Of a stretch of 64,000 nucleotides of DNA, positions 53,509 through 64,000 are shown piece by piece. The DNA comes from Ophiosphaerella korrae. Lineage: Eukaryota; Ascomycota; Dothideomycetes; Pleosporales; Phaeosphaeriaceae. Both the position numbers and the translations under genes were made by a program. The first letter of the stretch is position 1; every line of letters begins with the position of its first letter. Under the pieces are notes generated by a model that saw nothing but the letters and a program-made list of their open reading frames with translations, made no database searches and was not told where the DNA came from. Where the stretch lies: contig JALNQF010000053.1 in assembly GCA_028456385.1 (NCBI GenBank), positions 62,001 through 126,000 on the forward strand. Direction: 5' to 3'.

Positions 53509-55673
53509 TCACACATACGCCCTCTCTACACAGCTCTGAATCATCCCCTCCGGCGTCGCCTCGTATTCCCTCAACTCCACCTTCCCTCCTTCCTCCACCG
53601 TATTCGCCTGCACAAACACCTTCCGCGGCGCCTTCTTCCTCAGCACCGCGGGCCGCACGCAATTCTCGTAGAACGGCTCCACATCCGTGATGTTGTCGTA
53701 CAAGCGCTTTGCCGCAGGGAAGTCAGCCGTCGCCTTGTAGATGTGCAGCTTCTGCAGATACGCATCAACCGCGGGGCGTCCGAGATCAAGAATGCGGTCG
53801 CGCTCCAAGCGAATGGTGAGATCAGAAAGGTCCTCCGCCTCCCATTCGAGCTGGCAAAACTCGACGCCGGCATTTAAAAACGTGCGCAAGATGGAAAAGC
53901 GCGCTTGCATGTGTGCCTGACCCCAGCGGCGCGATTTGGGATCCCAGAACTCGAGCGCTGCGATGCCTGCACGCGCCATTTGGAGGTACGCCGTGTATAG
54001 CACGTCGCCGGCGGGGCTGCGCATGTCTTTTTCGCCTGTACCGAAGCCGAATAAGGCGAGGATGGAGAAGTCGCAGGATAGCGACATGGCGACACACTCG
54101 GCGCGGCATTCCTCGTATGAGGCGGCCATGGGCCCAAAGACGGAGCCCCAGGTTTGTCCCGGGGTGTACCACGATGTGATGGGGCGGCCGGTCAGGGGAG
54201 ACACAGGCGGGTTTGCGGCGTCGAAGTTGAATGTGCCTGGGGCTGTTTCTTGGAGGAGTTTGCCGCAGCCGTGGCCGAGGAGTTCGTGGAGGCCGACTTG
54301 GACTTCGAAGGCGGGGTCGCGGTATTTTTGGTATGTTTCTAGGTCGGAGGGCTTTATGAAGGGGATTTGCTCGTGGGGCGCTTTGGCGGAGAGGATATTG
54401 CCGAGCGAGACGTTCTTGAAGCCAAAGTTTTGCCGGATGTCGTCGTAGTTGGGGATGTTGATGCCGGCGGGGATGCCGCTGCCGGCGAAGGTGAGGACTT
54501 CCAGGGAGGTGAAGTCTGGGCTAAGAAACTTGTCTTTTTCAAAGGCTGCGTCCCAGGGGAGGAGTGGGATGTATTTGGGGGCTGTCTCGACGAGCTTGCC
54601 GAAGGCCTGCGTGCGCTCCTTGTTCACCATGGCGACGAAGCCTTCCCACTCGCCACGGATACCGTGCGGGTCGCGGTATGTTTCGATGAAGCCAATGTCG
54701 GATTCGACTTGGGGGCCTTTGTCGAGGACCCAGGCTTTTTGGCTGCGCTTGAAGGCCTCAAGGGAGCCGGTGCGGAAGCTCTTGGAGTACTCGGTCAGCA
54801 TTTCGCGCTCGTTGTCGTTTGCAGCGTACTTCTTTGCCTCCTCGATATGGTGTGCGATGGTCTCCATCTCTTTTGAATAGTCGCCAAACACGAGTCTGAC
54901 CTTCTTCCCATCTTCAAGCGGCCACTCCGAGTCATTCAAGTCGCGGTCTTCCGGTGCTGGATCGCTGGACGCGGACGCAATCAAGACGTCAAACCCATCA
55001 TTCGTTTTCCTGATCCGTGTATTCTCCGGGAGAAGGCCTTTTCCTTCGAGAAAGTCGCTCACGCCGGCAATCTCTTCCTGCGTCATGCTTGGGCTATCTG
55101 GGTAGTACGTCGACACATGGCCCGCGCCGGGATAGCCCAGGTGTAGCTTGGCCACATCGTCTCCCGCGTAAATAGCGTCCTGGAACTTTTCATGCAGCGC
55201 CAGAGTCTGCTTCGACAGGGTGGCCAGAGCCTTGAGCTGGCGAGGCTCGAGGCGCGGCACAAACTTGGAATCGCCAAACGACTTATAGTTTCCGAGGTTA
55301 CCAAGGAACTGCGCAGAATAATGCAGATATGCATCAATCTCTTCTTGTGAGAGGCCCGCTTCTTTGGCGGCCGCTGCATAATCTCCATTGGTGTGCTTGT
55401 GCAAGGCTATGATGAAATCGTATATGTGCTCTGATTCGGTAGAAACTTGGCGCAGCACAATGCGGGTGCCTGCAAAGCAGGCTCTGGGTACGTTCAGCGG
55501 TGTGCATTGAGCATAGTGTGCGTATTGTCATCGTACATTGAGATGTGGTGAGCATAGCGCTTCTCTTGCTCACCCAAGGCATCAAAGTGAGGTTTGATGC
55601 TGAGGGGAACGATGGTGGGAGGACTGTCGGCGAGATATTGCTGGAGCGTCTCCGAGTCTATGGTAGCAGTCAT
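53509..55673 (-). CDS. Dipeptidyl peptidase III (M49)
   Basis: Minus-strand exons 55537-55673 and 53509-55483 give 703 aa, close to the family size. The intron (55484-55536, GTACGA...CCCAG) joins HHIS to ACFAGTRIVLRQVSTES. The zinc site is complete: HELLGH (about residues 444-449) and EECRAE (about 503-508), at nearly the same places as in human DPP3. The protein removes dipeptides from the N terminus of short peptides in the cytosol, late in proteasomal peptide turnover. There is no signal peptide with the start at 55673 (MTATIDSETLQQYL). An upstream ATG at 55730 would add 19 hydrophobic residues (TNLHYATLQLLYPYI), which I take as leader. Confidence 0.95.
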
Positions 55674-56057
55674 GGTGGTAATATACGGGTAAAGTAGCTG
55701 GAGGGTTGCGTAGTGGAGGTTGGTGAGCACAATAGCTGGTAGCTTAGCTCAGGGTCTGGTGCGGGGATTATAATAGGTACCCCACAGCGGACTTCGTCGC
55801 TACTAAAGCACTGCAAGGCTAACCATGCTCAAAAAGGGCCAATTATTTGAAGCATACCTAGACTCTGCGTTCCTTCATTGATACGAGCTTTAAACATATA
55901 GTATAGTTCCAACACTAATATACAATCCCATTCCTTGACCATCCACCCTGGTATGCGCCAGATGCAATATATGGGGAAACGCAATCAACAACAAAACACG
56001 CCAGCTTTTTCAACCAAAACGATGAATAGGAAATAACTCCAAGGTATCAATCATCAC
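55674..56057. other. DPP III promoter and GH16-gene 3' flank
   Basis: 384 bp between two minus-strand genes. No gene or defined site is seen. Confidence 0.45.
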
Positions 56058-57323
56058 CTACTTCGCTCCGTTATGGCTATCCGGCCTCAACTCATATCCC
56101 TCCTTAGTCGCCTTCGCCGGCCCCCTCCTCCTCCTCCAAAAGAAAAACGCAACGGCACCCAAAATCGCCACAAACAAAATAACACCCACGGCAATACCCG
56201 CCTTCGCACCAGCAGACAGACCCTCGTCATCATCATCACTTCCCTCGCCGTTGCCCAGCGACGCAATCTCGGGTGTGCCCAACGTCTGCACGTCATCAAT
56301 GCGACACACATTGTTGCAGCGCTTCTCCCGTTTCTCCAGGTCAATGCTGCGCTTATCACCGCCCTTGGAGCCCTTGGAACCCGTGTACGGTCCGCTGGTG
56401 TTGAACGTCATTTCAATCCACTGGATATGGAACTCGGCAGAGCCGCCGACGGTCATGTTGCCGCTCCACTCGCCGCCGTCGCCCCACATGTTAAGGACAA
56501 GAAACGAAGGCTTGCGCGGCACGCTATAGGTGTTGGCTGCGACTTGTTTGTGGTTGAGGAACCAGTAGCTGTTTTTCGGAAGCCAGTCGATGCGGTGCGT
56601 TTGCCATTCGTTCCAGGGCGCGAGATTCGACGGGCCGACGGACGCGGCGGTGATTTCGTTGCCCTGCTTGTCAACGGCGGGCTGGTTGGTGTAGCGCGTT
56701 TTGTCCTTGGGGTCGCGGGTTAGGATCTCGATGTCAGATTCGTTGGTGTCGTCGAAGAAGGTGAAGAAGCCAGCGACGGCGCCTGCATCGCCGATTACTC
56801 GGCCAGACATGCGCATAGAAACATGCATGAGGTTTTTCTGCGAGTTTTCCATCTCCGCGGCGGTCATGTGGTCGTCCAGTCTAGATGTTCGTAGCGCGAG
56901 GTATGAGCCGTTGCCTTCCTGGCCGATGTATATGTTACTATAAGAGTTGGACATTGGGACGGGAAAGTCGGGGGTGGCTTTCTTGCTCCAGTTCTGGAGA
57001 ACCCAATCGTTCTGGAAGTCGGCGCTATTGAAAATGTCTGGTTGCCATGTTGGCAGAAGAGAAGCATTCTGGCTGTCGTTGATGAGTGAAGGTGAATTGG
57101 AAAGACCGCCGGCAAGATTTCTGAAGTCGTAAAAGCGATAGTACTGGAAGTATTCGGGAGTGTTGGACTGGGCGCCTGAAGAAACGACATAACAACTACA
57201 GTTTGCATTATTATCTTTTGGGGTCTCTGAATGCGACGAGCTGTAAGTCTGGACAGCCAGTGTAGGTGTAAGGAGCGCTGTAATAGGGAGGAGTAGCGCC
57301 CCGAGAGAGGAGAGGTACGGCAT
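56058..57323 (-). CDS. GH16-like wall glucanase/transglycosylase with C-terminal membrane anchor
   Basis: One exon, 421 aa from MPYLSSLGALLLPITALLTPTLA, a clear signal peptide; the open frame extends 69 codons upstream but looks like leader. The catalytic GH16 motif is ESDIE (about residues 195-199: nucleophile Glu, Asp, acid/base Glu), in the ExDxE form. Around it are VAGFFTFFDDTNESDIEIL and WLPKNSYWFLNHKQV, typical of fungal GH16 beta-glucanases. After the domain come a KR-rich stretch, an acidic linker (GSDDDDEG) and one transmembrane helix (AGIAVGVILFVAILGAVAFFFW) followed by RRRRG. It likely acts on beta-1,3-glucan at the wall or plasma membrane; the substrate is inferred by family. Confidence 0.88.
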   Translation of the reverse strand: MPYLSSLGALLLPITALLTPTLAVQTYSSSHSETPKDNNANCSCYVVSSGAQSNTPEYFQYYRFYDFRNLAGGLSNSPSLINDSQNASLLPTWQPDIFNSADFQNDWVLQNWSKKATPDFPVPMSNSYSNIYIGQEGNGSYLALRTSRLDDHMTAAEMENSQKNLMHVSMRMSGRVIGDAGAVAGFFTFFDDTNESDIEILTRDPKDKTRYTNQPAVDKQGNEITAASVGPSNLAPWNEWQTHRIDWLPKNSYWFLNHKQVAANTYSVPRKPSFLVLNMWGDGGEWSGNMTVGGSAEFHIQWIEMTFNTSGPYTGSKGSKGGDKRSIDLEKREKRCNNVCRIDDVQTLGTPEIASLGNGEGSDDDDEGLSAGAKAGIAVGVILFVAILGAVAFFFWRRRRGPAKATKEGYELRPDSHNGAK

Positions 57324-59056
57324 TGGAGAAATGTCTTGACAGACAAGTGAGCTACAGAGATGAGAGAAACAGGCGGCAGGGCATGTGTGAGCAGAAGGCC
57401 TAGGGAATAGGAAACAAAACTGAAGAGAAAAACGAGCGGGCGGCAGCACTGGACTCAAATAGCAGCTAGACCTGGACGACGCTGACGGAACAAGAATAAT
57501 AGCGCAGAACAGCTGTGAGTGTAAGACCACGAGCCCTAGCCTAGTGGTTCTAAGGCACAGAGCGCGAGTGCGTTTAGCTCAACGTCAGACTGCGCGGCCC
57601 TGGGGTGCTACGGCGCGATAATGTGTTTCGCCTTGTTTCGTGGTTCTTTGACGCTCAGCCACAGGACATCCAGACCATACAGGGGCAGCGCGTGCAGATC
57701 GACCCCCTGGCTTAGCCGCTTCGAGATGGAGAATCAGCCCTTGGTGCTTTCATCTGCGTAATGCCATGGCTGACGGGTATGCTTGCGGGCTAGAAAGCAT
57801 TAGCCAAAGCTGGATGGGGGTGGTAGGGACACACAAAACACTCGCTGGCTCCGGCAATGTCGGATAGGTGCAGGTGAAGGCGGCACACGCGCAGGGGTGG
57901 TAACATGCAAGCAATGGCCAAACACCAGGCTGCCTGTCTGTCACTAGCCACACGCGCTGCACGGGCCGAAGCTGATACAGGGATGGCCACAGGGCCAAAT
58001 TACCAAAATAGCTTTATCAATACACATTCTGCCGGCTGGCTCCAGCTTGAAGAACGTACCACGATGACATGGTGCGGTATTTCCTTCCTCACGCCCGTAC
58101 GCTTCTCCGTGATGATCGCCGGGCGCAGCAGTCGCCCAGTATCCCGGGTCTGATCATCACCGACTGTGTTAGATTTGGATGTGTCCTTGTCAGGCGCGGT
58201 GATGACTAGTTGTAGGTAGCGGCTGATCGTGAGATTAGTGAGGAAAAGTATTGCCGCTAGGACGAGAGCAGGTGCGCCACAACTGACAGCTGAGAGGGAC
58301 TGTAGCATCCAATTTGCACAGAGTCACATCAACGCAGACAGGGCATCATATCATGGTGCCCCATTGCCTAGAAGTAGATGCAGACTCCGGAAAATGTGTG
58401 GGCATTTACTACGTAGTAATTTGTCTGATGACTCCATTCTCTGGTCGATGCCGGATGTAACACTTCGCGGAAAGAGCAGACGTATAAACACTGACTTTTG
58501 GCTGCAAGGCGCCGATCTGGTACAAGGTGGGCAGACATCTGCTGTTCAGATCCAAACAAACACCACGTGAACACTCAAGCTTAAGTACCCAGCGCAAGAA
58601 GATCCAATCATGTACATTACGTAAAAGTAAATCAACCCCCTCCAATAAAAACCATCCTTCACCAAACCACCAAACCAAATCCCCCTCCTCGAATGCAATA
58701 CAATGTTAGAAAGAACCCCTACTCATCCTCATTCAATACAGCACACCAAGAGGTGAATGATATAAAAAAAAGGGTATCCACAAATCCGCCGCTCGCGCAG
58801 GAATCACAAATAATTTTCCAGTCCGGTCTTATGGCGCAAAAACACCATGAACGAAAACGCAAAACGAACCCCGCTATGAACAACCAAAATAACGACAAGA
58901 AATGCTACGCTGCAGAAACAAAATAAAACGCAATGCCAAAAAAAAAGAGAGCAAGAAAAGAGTCAACAATGTAGGGATGGGAGATGAATAGATGCAAGTT
59001 CGTTAAATCGTGCGCAAGGCAATGCACCGATGAGCGTTGGTAAGGAAACAAGCTCC
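57324..59056. other. Intergenic, 1.7 kb
   Basis: GH16 promoter plus the 3' flank of the WD40 gene, with A-rich stretches at about 58730-58960. A 102-codon minus-strand frame (58000-58308), with one hydrophobic N-terminal segment, is possible but lacks recognised features. I do not call it. Confidence 0.45.
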
Positions 59057-62000
59057 CTAGATCATTGGGGTATCCCCCGGCATATAAACTCCCGGCTGCA
59101 ACGTGGCAGGCGGCATATTCGCGCGCAGCTCTTTAGGATGTTTATAAAATGGCTGTGCATCCACGGGCGAGATGGCCTGTTCCATAGGCATCGGCGGCGG
59201 CGGCGGTGGCGGCACCATATTGCTAAAGTATGTATCCATAGCACCGCCCTCAGGCGGCGGCGAGCGCTGCGTAGTGGTGGTGCGCGGGAAGGAAAGTTCC
59301 GGTACGCTTTCATACGGCGAGATGTCCGCGGCGCGCATCATGGGCGGCGACTTCGCGCGGGAGCGCGACGTGCTGCGCATGCGCTCTGTGACGCGCTTAA
59401 AGGTCATGCCCAAATTATCACTCACGCTGCCGCGGCCGCGGCGGTGGGAGTGCGGAGAAGTGGTGGTTGGGGCAGAGGTGGGGGAGATTTCAGAGGGCTT
59501 GTCGGCGGGATCTTCGTCGATGGCGATGTTAATCATGCCGACGTTGTTTGCAGCGCCGATGTTGAGGGGTGGCGGAGGTGGCGGCGGTGGGGTGGCGAGG
59601 TGCTGGAGTTGGGAGAGGACGGGGTGAGAGGAGATATTGTCGACGTCGATGACGACGACTTCGCTCTCGTGGATGGTCTCTGCGATACTAGCGGTGATGG
59701 GGGGCGGGCTGACACGCTTGTAGTTTGTTGCAGGGAGGATCTCGGGTGATGTGTTTTGCCTGAGATGGCCACGGTTGCTGCCAAGTGACGGTCTCCGTCC
59801 AGGAGGTGGATATGTTGGAGAAGGACGAAGGCTACCCTGGGACGGGTAGATGTCTTGAGGAGGAGCAGAAGCAGCACGCGAGGGTGGTACAATTGGCTGA
59901 CCAAAAGTCGTCGCTGGGAGTAGAGGCCCTAAATCATCATAAGAATTCACCTGTGCCTCGTTCTTGCTCTGTAGGTTGTCTGGTATACTTGGCACGGCAG
60001 GGATTTCATCCTCTTCGTTGGGGTCTGTAGCCATATAGCGAGGGTGACGCATAGCACGGGGGTTCGCCGGAAGGCCAATGGGAACAGAAGGAGTAGAAGT
60101 GGTGCCAGTCATTCTATGCGTGGGAGAGTATTTCTTCGTGACTTCTGGGTCAGCCGTGTGACTTCGTTGGATAGGATCGCGGTACACTGAAAGTGTATTC
60201 AGCATATCATCAGTGTTGGAACGTCCGTGGGGTATTGGCCTAACGGCAAGCTCTCCAGGATCAGGAATCATGGGCGCCGAAGGCCGTCGGGCCAAAGACA
60301 ATCTACGATCAGCAAGCTCTTTGGCAGCTAATTCTCTCCTCGACAAGGGAGTGTTCCTCAAGTGTGATGTACCCGAACGCCCCGATGTCATCGACTCAGG
60401 CGAAGCATCTCGCGCGTGAGGGCGTGTATGATTAGACTCTCGCAGAGGAGGCCTTCGACTGGTGGAGCGGTCCCGTGGCGCATGGCGATCCGCTGAAGGC
60501 TCTCGTCGAGTGCTTACAGCACTTTCCCCAGGGCGTCGACTAGTGCTTCGGTTCCGTGGGCGAACTGGTTCGAAGTCGATACCTATGTCAACATCCTCAC
60601 GGTGCATGGGCTGCGGCGACGCGGGAGAATTGTCGCCTCGATTAGCACTGCGGCCGCGATCCTCTGCTGGTCGGCGGCTGGAGGTTCGGCTAGCCACTCT
60701 GGTTCGGCCACCTGGAGCACCATCAGGAGACTCTGCACGTCGGGCGAGTTTCGATGATGATCTTGCCTTGCTCACTCCATGTCTTGCACGACTACGGGCA
60801 GTGCGAGTGCTTGCAACCGACTCTGTTGCAACTGGAGATGTTACACCCACTTTGTAGAAGCGTTCGTCATCAAAAGTCTCGGTGTTAGTGCCTGCCTCGA
60901 CCTTCGATGAGGTGTAAATGCCAGCATCCTCAGGAGACATGGGCACAGGTGAGGATGGAGATCGTTTGGCAGGACGAATGTATCGAACACCAGATCTACC
61001 ACGGCTTTGAGAGTCATCACGAGGACGGCTGCGAGCCCTTGCTGTCCGCGATGCGGGCCGTTCCTCAACAGGATCAGGGCGATTCCGTGTGTAGTTGTTG
61101 GCTTCATCAAGGCTACTGATATATTGGTCGATGCTCCTGACTTTAGCGCTCTTCAAGCTTGTCCCGGTGAGTGGCGGGCTTAAACGACTGCTCGTGCCAG
61201 TCTCTGGGCCCTCTTCGACAACAAGCTCTTGCATGTCGAGGTGAAGGTCCTGTGGTTTACGGCTACGGGAACCACCACGAGACTCATCCCGCTGCTGGCT
61301 GAGATTGTCGAAAACACCAACAGCCGGAGAGGGAAGTTGGTCGTGAGGCTTCGGAGTGTAGGTTGCGGCTGACAGCACAAACTGATTCGAGTCGCCTGAG
61401 GAAGTTGCACGGCGAGTAGAGAATGGGAGAGTTTCAGCTTCCCGACCAATGTTGTCAATTGCGGTCCTAGGGTGGGACTCGCCACGTTGGCCTCGATCAG
61501 GAATCGCTAGAGAGGCAAGTGTCTCATTGTTCGTCGTCGACCGAGCGGTATCTGATCGAGATGGCAGCCGCTTTCTCCTGTAAGCGCCGGGAGTAGCAGT
61601 CCTTGCAGACGTTGGTTCTCTTGATGGATCTCGCGCAGTTGCCCTCCACGGCTGCTGGGCAGCACCGGACGGGCTAAGAGCAGACTCTGCAATCGGAGTG
61701 ACACCAGGGTTCATAGGAGTCCGATCATCATCTTCTCGCCGAATTTGCTGAGGTTGCGGTCCATTAGTGAAATCAGTGACGAGTTTGAGTGACGCCATTC
61801 TCGCAGCAACCCTGCTATTACCAATACTTGGTGGTGACAAGGGTGGGCTCATTTGTGAACCCAAGAGTGCCTGTTTCTGAGCAGAGAAAACAGCGTCCTG
61901 AGCCCGCGGCGAGAACCAGGGTTCGGTCGTCTCAAGTCCCATGCAGGAAAAGCATCGAACGGCCAACTCTGCCTTGCCTTGGGAAACGGAATACTCTCCC

Positions 62001-64000
62001 CACTTCCTAACTAGGAACGCCTGCCTCTGCCAATCAGACGGGAAGAGGAGACACGTCAGTAGAATAGCCTCCATATAATACTTCCGCGAGACATAGACTT
62101 CAATGGCGTCGTTGTGTTCGCCAAGACCAAGGAAAATCGCAACGGCGGGATGAATGTCGCCCTTCTCAAGGAGGCGCTGCACAAAAGCCTCGCCAACCTT
62201 CTTTTGCGAACCCTGACCCATGTTGCTTAGAGCGAGCAGCATCCAATCAGTTGAGGTCATGGATTCCGAGCCAACCATTGATGCCATGAGGTCTGCACCA
62301 ATGTCGCCAAGCCATTTGGAAAGAAGCACAGCAGCAGCAGAATCGGTGTGATGGCGTGCGACTGTGATGATTAGCATCCCACCTTGACACATTGGGGGTA
62401 AAACCTACGCTCATCACGGATTAACTCATCAATATCGTTATCCCACCCGAAAACAACCTTTAACATGTTCAGGCGAAGATCATCTGGCGTCCTCTCTGGG
62501 CCAAGCTCAGTAGGTCGGAAAGGGACATCGATCAGCCTCGCCTTGGTGAATGGGAAGAGGTCTGTATTTTGCGTCTTATTCTTATTTGAAACACCAGGAC
62601 TCCTTAGCACTTCTTTGCGAAGCGCAGACGATCCATAACGGGAAGAAGTGGCCGAAGAAGTGGTTCGAATGGAGACGCTTTCGCGAGACGTTCCTGCGAA
62701 AGAAGATGCTCCTGCGAGAGAAGATGTTCCAGAGGAGAAAACAGTACCAGAAGCGGCTCCCGAGCTTTTGGCAGACCGTGTCCCGTGAGAAGGTCTGTCG
62801 TAGCGGTAGCGAGGGGCGCGTCCGCTTCCGCCAGAGGATCTTGAGCTCTGAGAACCCCGGCTCGACAACGGGCTAAGAGGCCCAAGGCAATCACGCCGCT
62901 CTTCCTCTAGGATATCCATCTCTTGCGCGATCTTCTGCAGTGGAGATAGAACGACGCCCTCGTTTTCGCTTTCCGAGTCGATAAGTTGCTGAGGTGCCGA
63001 TTTCATAGGCTGTGCTATGGGAGGCTCGTCTATGCTTCTTAGTCGCATCTGTTCATCCAAGGAGTTTGGCGGTGAAGGGGGCGTATTCGCTGGGGCTTGC
63101 TGCACATTGGCGACCATTGTTGGAGCGCCGTTGCTGGGGTTGATGTCGTACTGCTGGAGGCTGAAGTTGCGCCCCACAGTGAAGACGGTCGCAGTGGGTC
63201 CATAATTACAGATGGCAGTTATTCCATCTACGGTAGGAATCGACTCATATGTCACTCTCTTAGTGCGAACGTCCCATGCACAGGTTTGGCTGATAAAAAT
63301 GAATTAGCAGATAGGAAAGGAGCGCGACAGATTTACGTACCCTTCAGTATATTGAACGATTCGCCCGTTCTTAGACCAGCCAAACCAACAAGGACCAGGC
63401 TCTCTTTGCTCCTTTTGGTTGAGAACGCGGATGACACAGGGCACATCACCACCATGTTGGGCCTTTGGAACACTCCATACTCTAAGATCTCCATCTGAAG
63501 TTTGAGCAGCCAACATCTCCGATTTTTGCTTGGACGAGGATCCGTGCCACGCCAACCCGCCAATAGGCGATGGAGACCTCGGTGTGGTAAGGGTGTGTAG
63601 AATGGTGAAGGAGGGTTGTAGCGTAGCGATCAGAATGGAGCCATTGAGATAGCTAAAGTGGTCAGTCAAATACGATCCGGGAAACCACTCCCCAAAGTGC
63701 CACAACGTACCCAATAGCAAAGGTTTTGCAGTCGGCCGCAGGCGCCAATGCAGTAATGGGGTCAAAAATAGTCCTAGCAGAGAGATGTTCGGACGTAGAA
63801 GGTTCAAAGAGAATGACGTTGCCCTGGGCGTTTCCTTTGCGCATGCGTGTTAGCATTCGGATCACTTGCACGTCCTGGAGACTAACCAAAAGCGACATTT
63901 CCATTTCTCATCCAGGCTGCTACGCGAATCTGCTCATACGACGCAAATCGAGCAACCTCGGCGCCGGACAAGAGGTCCCAGACAATAGCGGTAGAGCCAG
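59057..64000 (-). CDS. Fungal WD40/alpha-solenoid protein with Pro-rich tail, 5' end outside window
   Basis: Minus-strand exons: 63887 to beyond 64000, 63711-63834, 63341-63652, 62409-63289 and 59057-62361; about 1,578 residues are visible. The N-terminal part has WD40 blades (STAIVWDLLSGAEVARF, DGDLRVWSVPKA, TCAWDVRTKRVTYES) that splice in frame. A Ser-rich stretch follows, then a helical solenoid (WLGDIGADLMASMV, LLEKGDIHPAVAIFLGLGEHNDAIEVYVSRKYYMEAILL, CFSCMGLE) like Gemin5- or coatomer-type WD40/TPR proteins, then about 800 disordered residues rich in Ser/Arg/Pro with PPPPPPPP runs. It is probably a scaffold. The exact family is not recognised, and the start is missing. All four introns (47-58 bp) are GT-AG. 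Confidence 0.87.

Noticed and set aside
58000..58308. 102-codon minus-strand frame with one hydrophobic segment
   Set aside because: Short, isolated and without recognised motifs. Chance is likely in 1.7 kb of intergenic DNA.

Overview
The window is ordinary nuclear DNA of a filamentous ascomycete. The genes are intron-bearing, with short introns (mostly 43-90 bp), GTAAGT/GTACGT-like donors, CTAAC/CTGAC-like branch points and CAG/TAG acceptors. The protein set is that of a mould: Clr4/KMT1-type H3K9 methyltransferase, Upf3, Nup120, Gde1, MpaB-like protein, a Zn2Cys6 factor and a CBM18 chitin deacetylase. A dothideomycete, perhaps of the Pleosporales, is my best inference, but nothing here proves the order. 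There are no operons, CRISPR arrays, rRNA genes or intact mobile elements. Genes lie on both strands, often as head-to-head pairs sharing 200-550 bp promoters. I rebuilt spliced models by hand from splice signals, reading-frame continuity and family conservation. No transcript data were available.

Left third (1-19024): the 3' part of a giant coiled-coil protein gene, cut by the left edge; a HAD phosphatase and a TTC1-like TPR protein (divergent); the Hsp90 co-chaperone p23 and ESCRT-III Vps24 (divergent); a BED-like plus Zn2Cys6 regulator and an MpaB/DUF2236 protein (divergent); a small membrane protein; and Rrp1. Middle (19025-34442): an AT-rich island that looks like decayed, possibly RIP-mutated DNA, containing tRNA-like A and B boxes; right beside it a chromodomain-SET H3K9 methyltransferase gene; then a coiled-coil protein, a long E2 enzyme whose first coding exon is only the ATG, nucleoporin Nup120, Rad51 and an aldo-keto reductase. 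Right (34443-64000): a Fyv6/FAM192A protein, a secreted chitin deacetylase with four cysteine-rich chitin-binding-like modules and a Ser/Ala repeat, a UBA/AT-hook protein divergent from XAP5, the SPX-ankyrin-GDPD phosphodiesterase Gde1, Upf3 divergent from a Sit4/PP6 phosphatase, dipeptidyl peptidase III, a membrane-anchored GH16 protein, and a WD40/solenoid protein cut by the right edge.

Most genes are housekeeping and show no joint pathway. Loose themes are chromatin, RNA and nuclear function (KMT1, Rrp1, Nup120, Rad51, Fyv6, XAP5, Upf3) and the cell wall (chitin deacetylase, GH16). I found no clear new multi-gene system. The points most worth a second look are the H3K9 methyltransferase next to its likely type of target DNA; three in-frame, stop-free introns that a plain ORF caller would translate as protein; an intron directly after a start codon; a GC-AG intron; a 103-residue insertion inside the Sit4 catalytic domain; and the repeat architecture of the giant coiled-coil protein.
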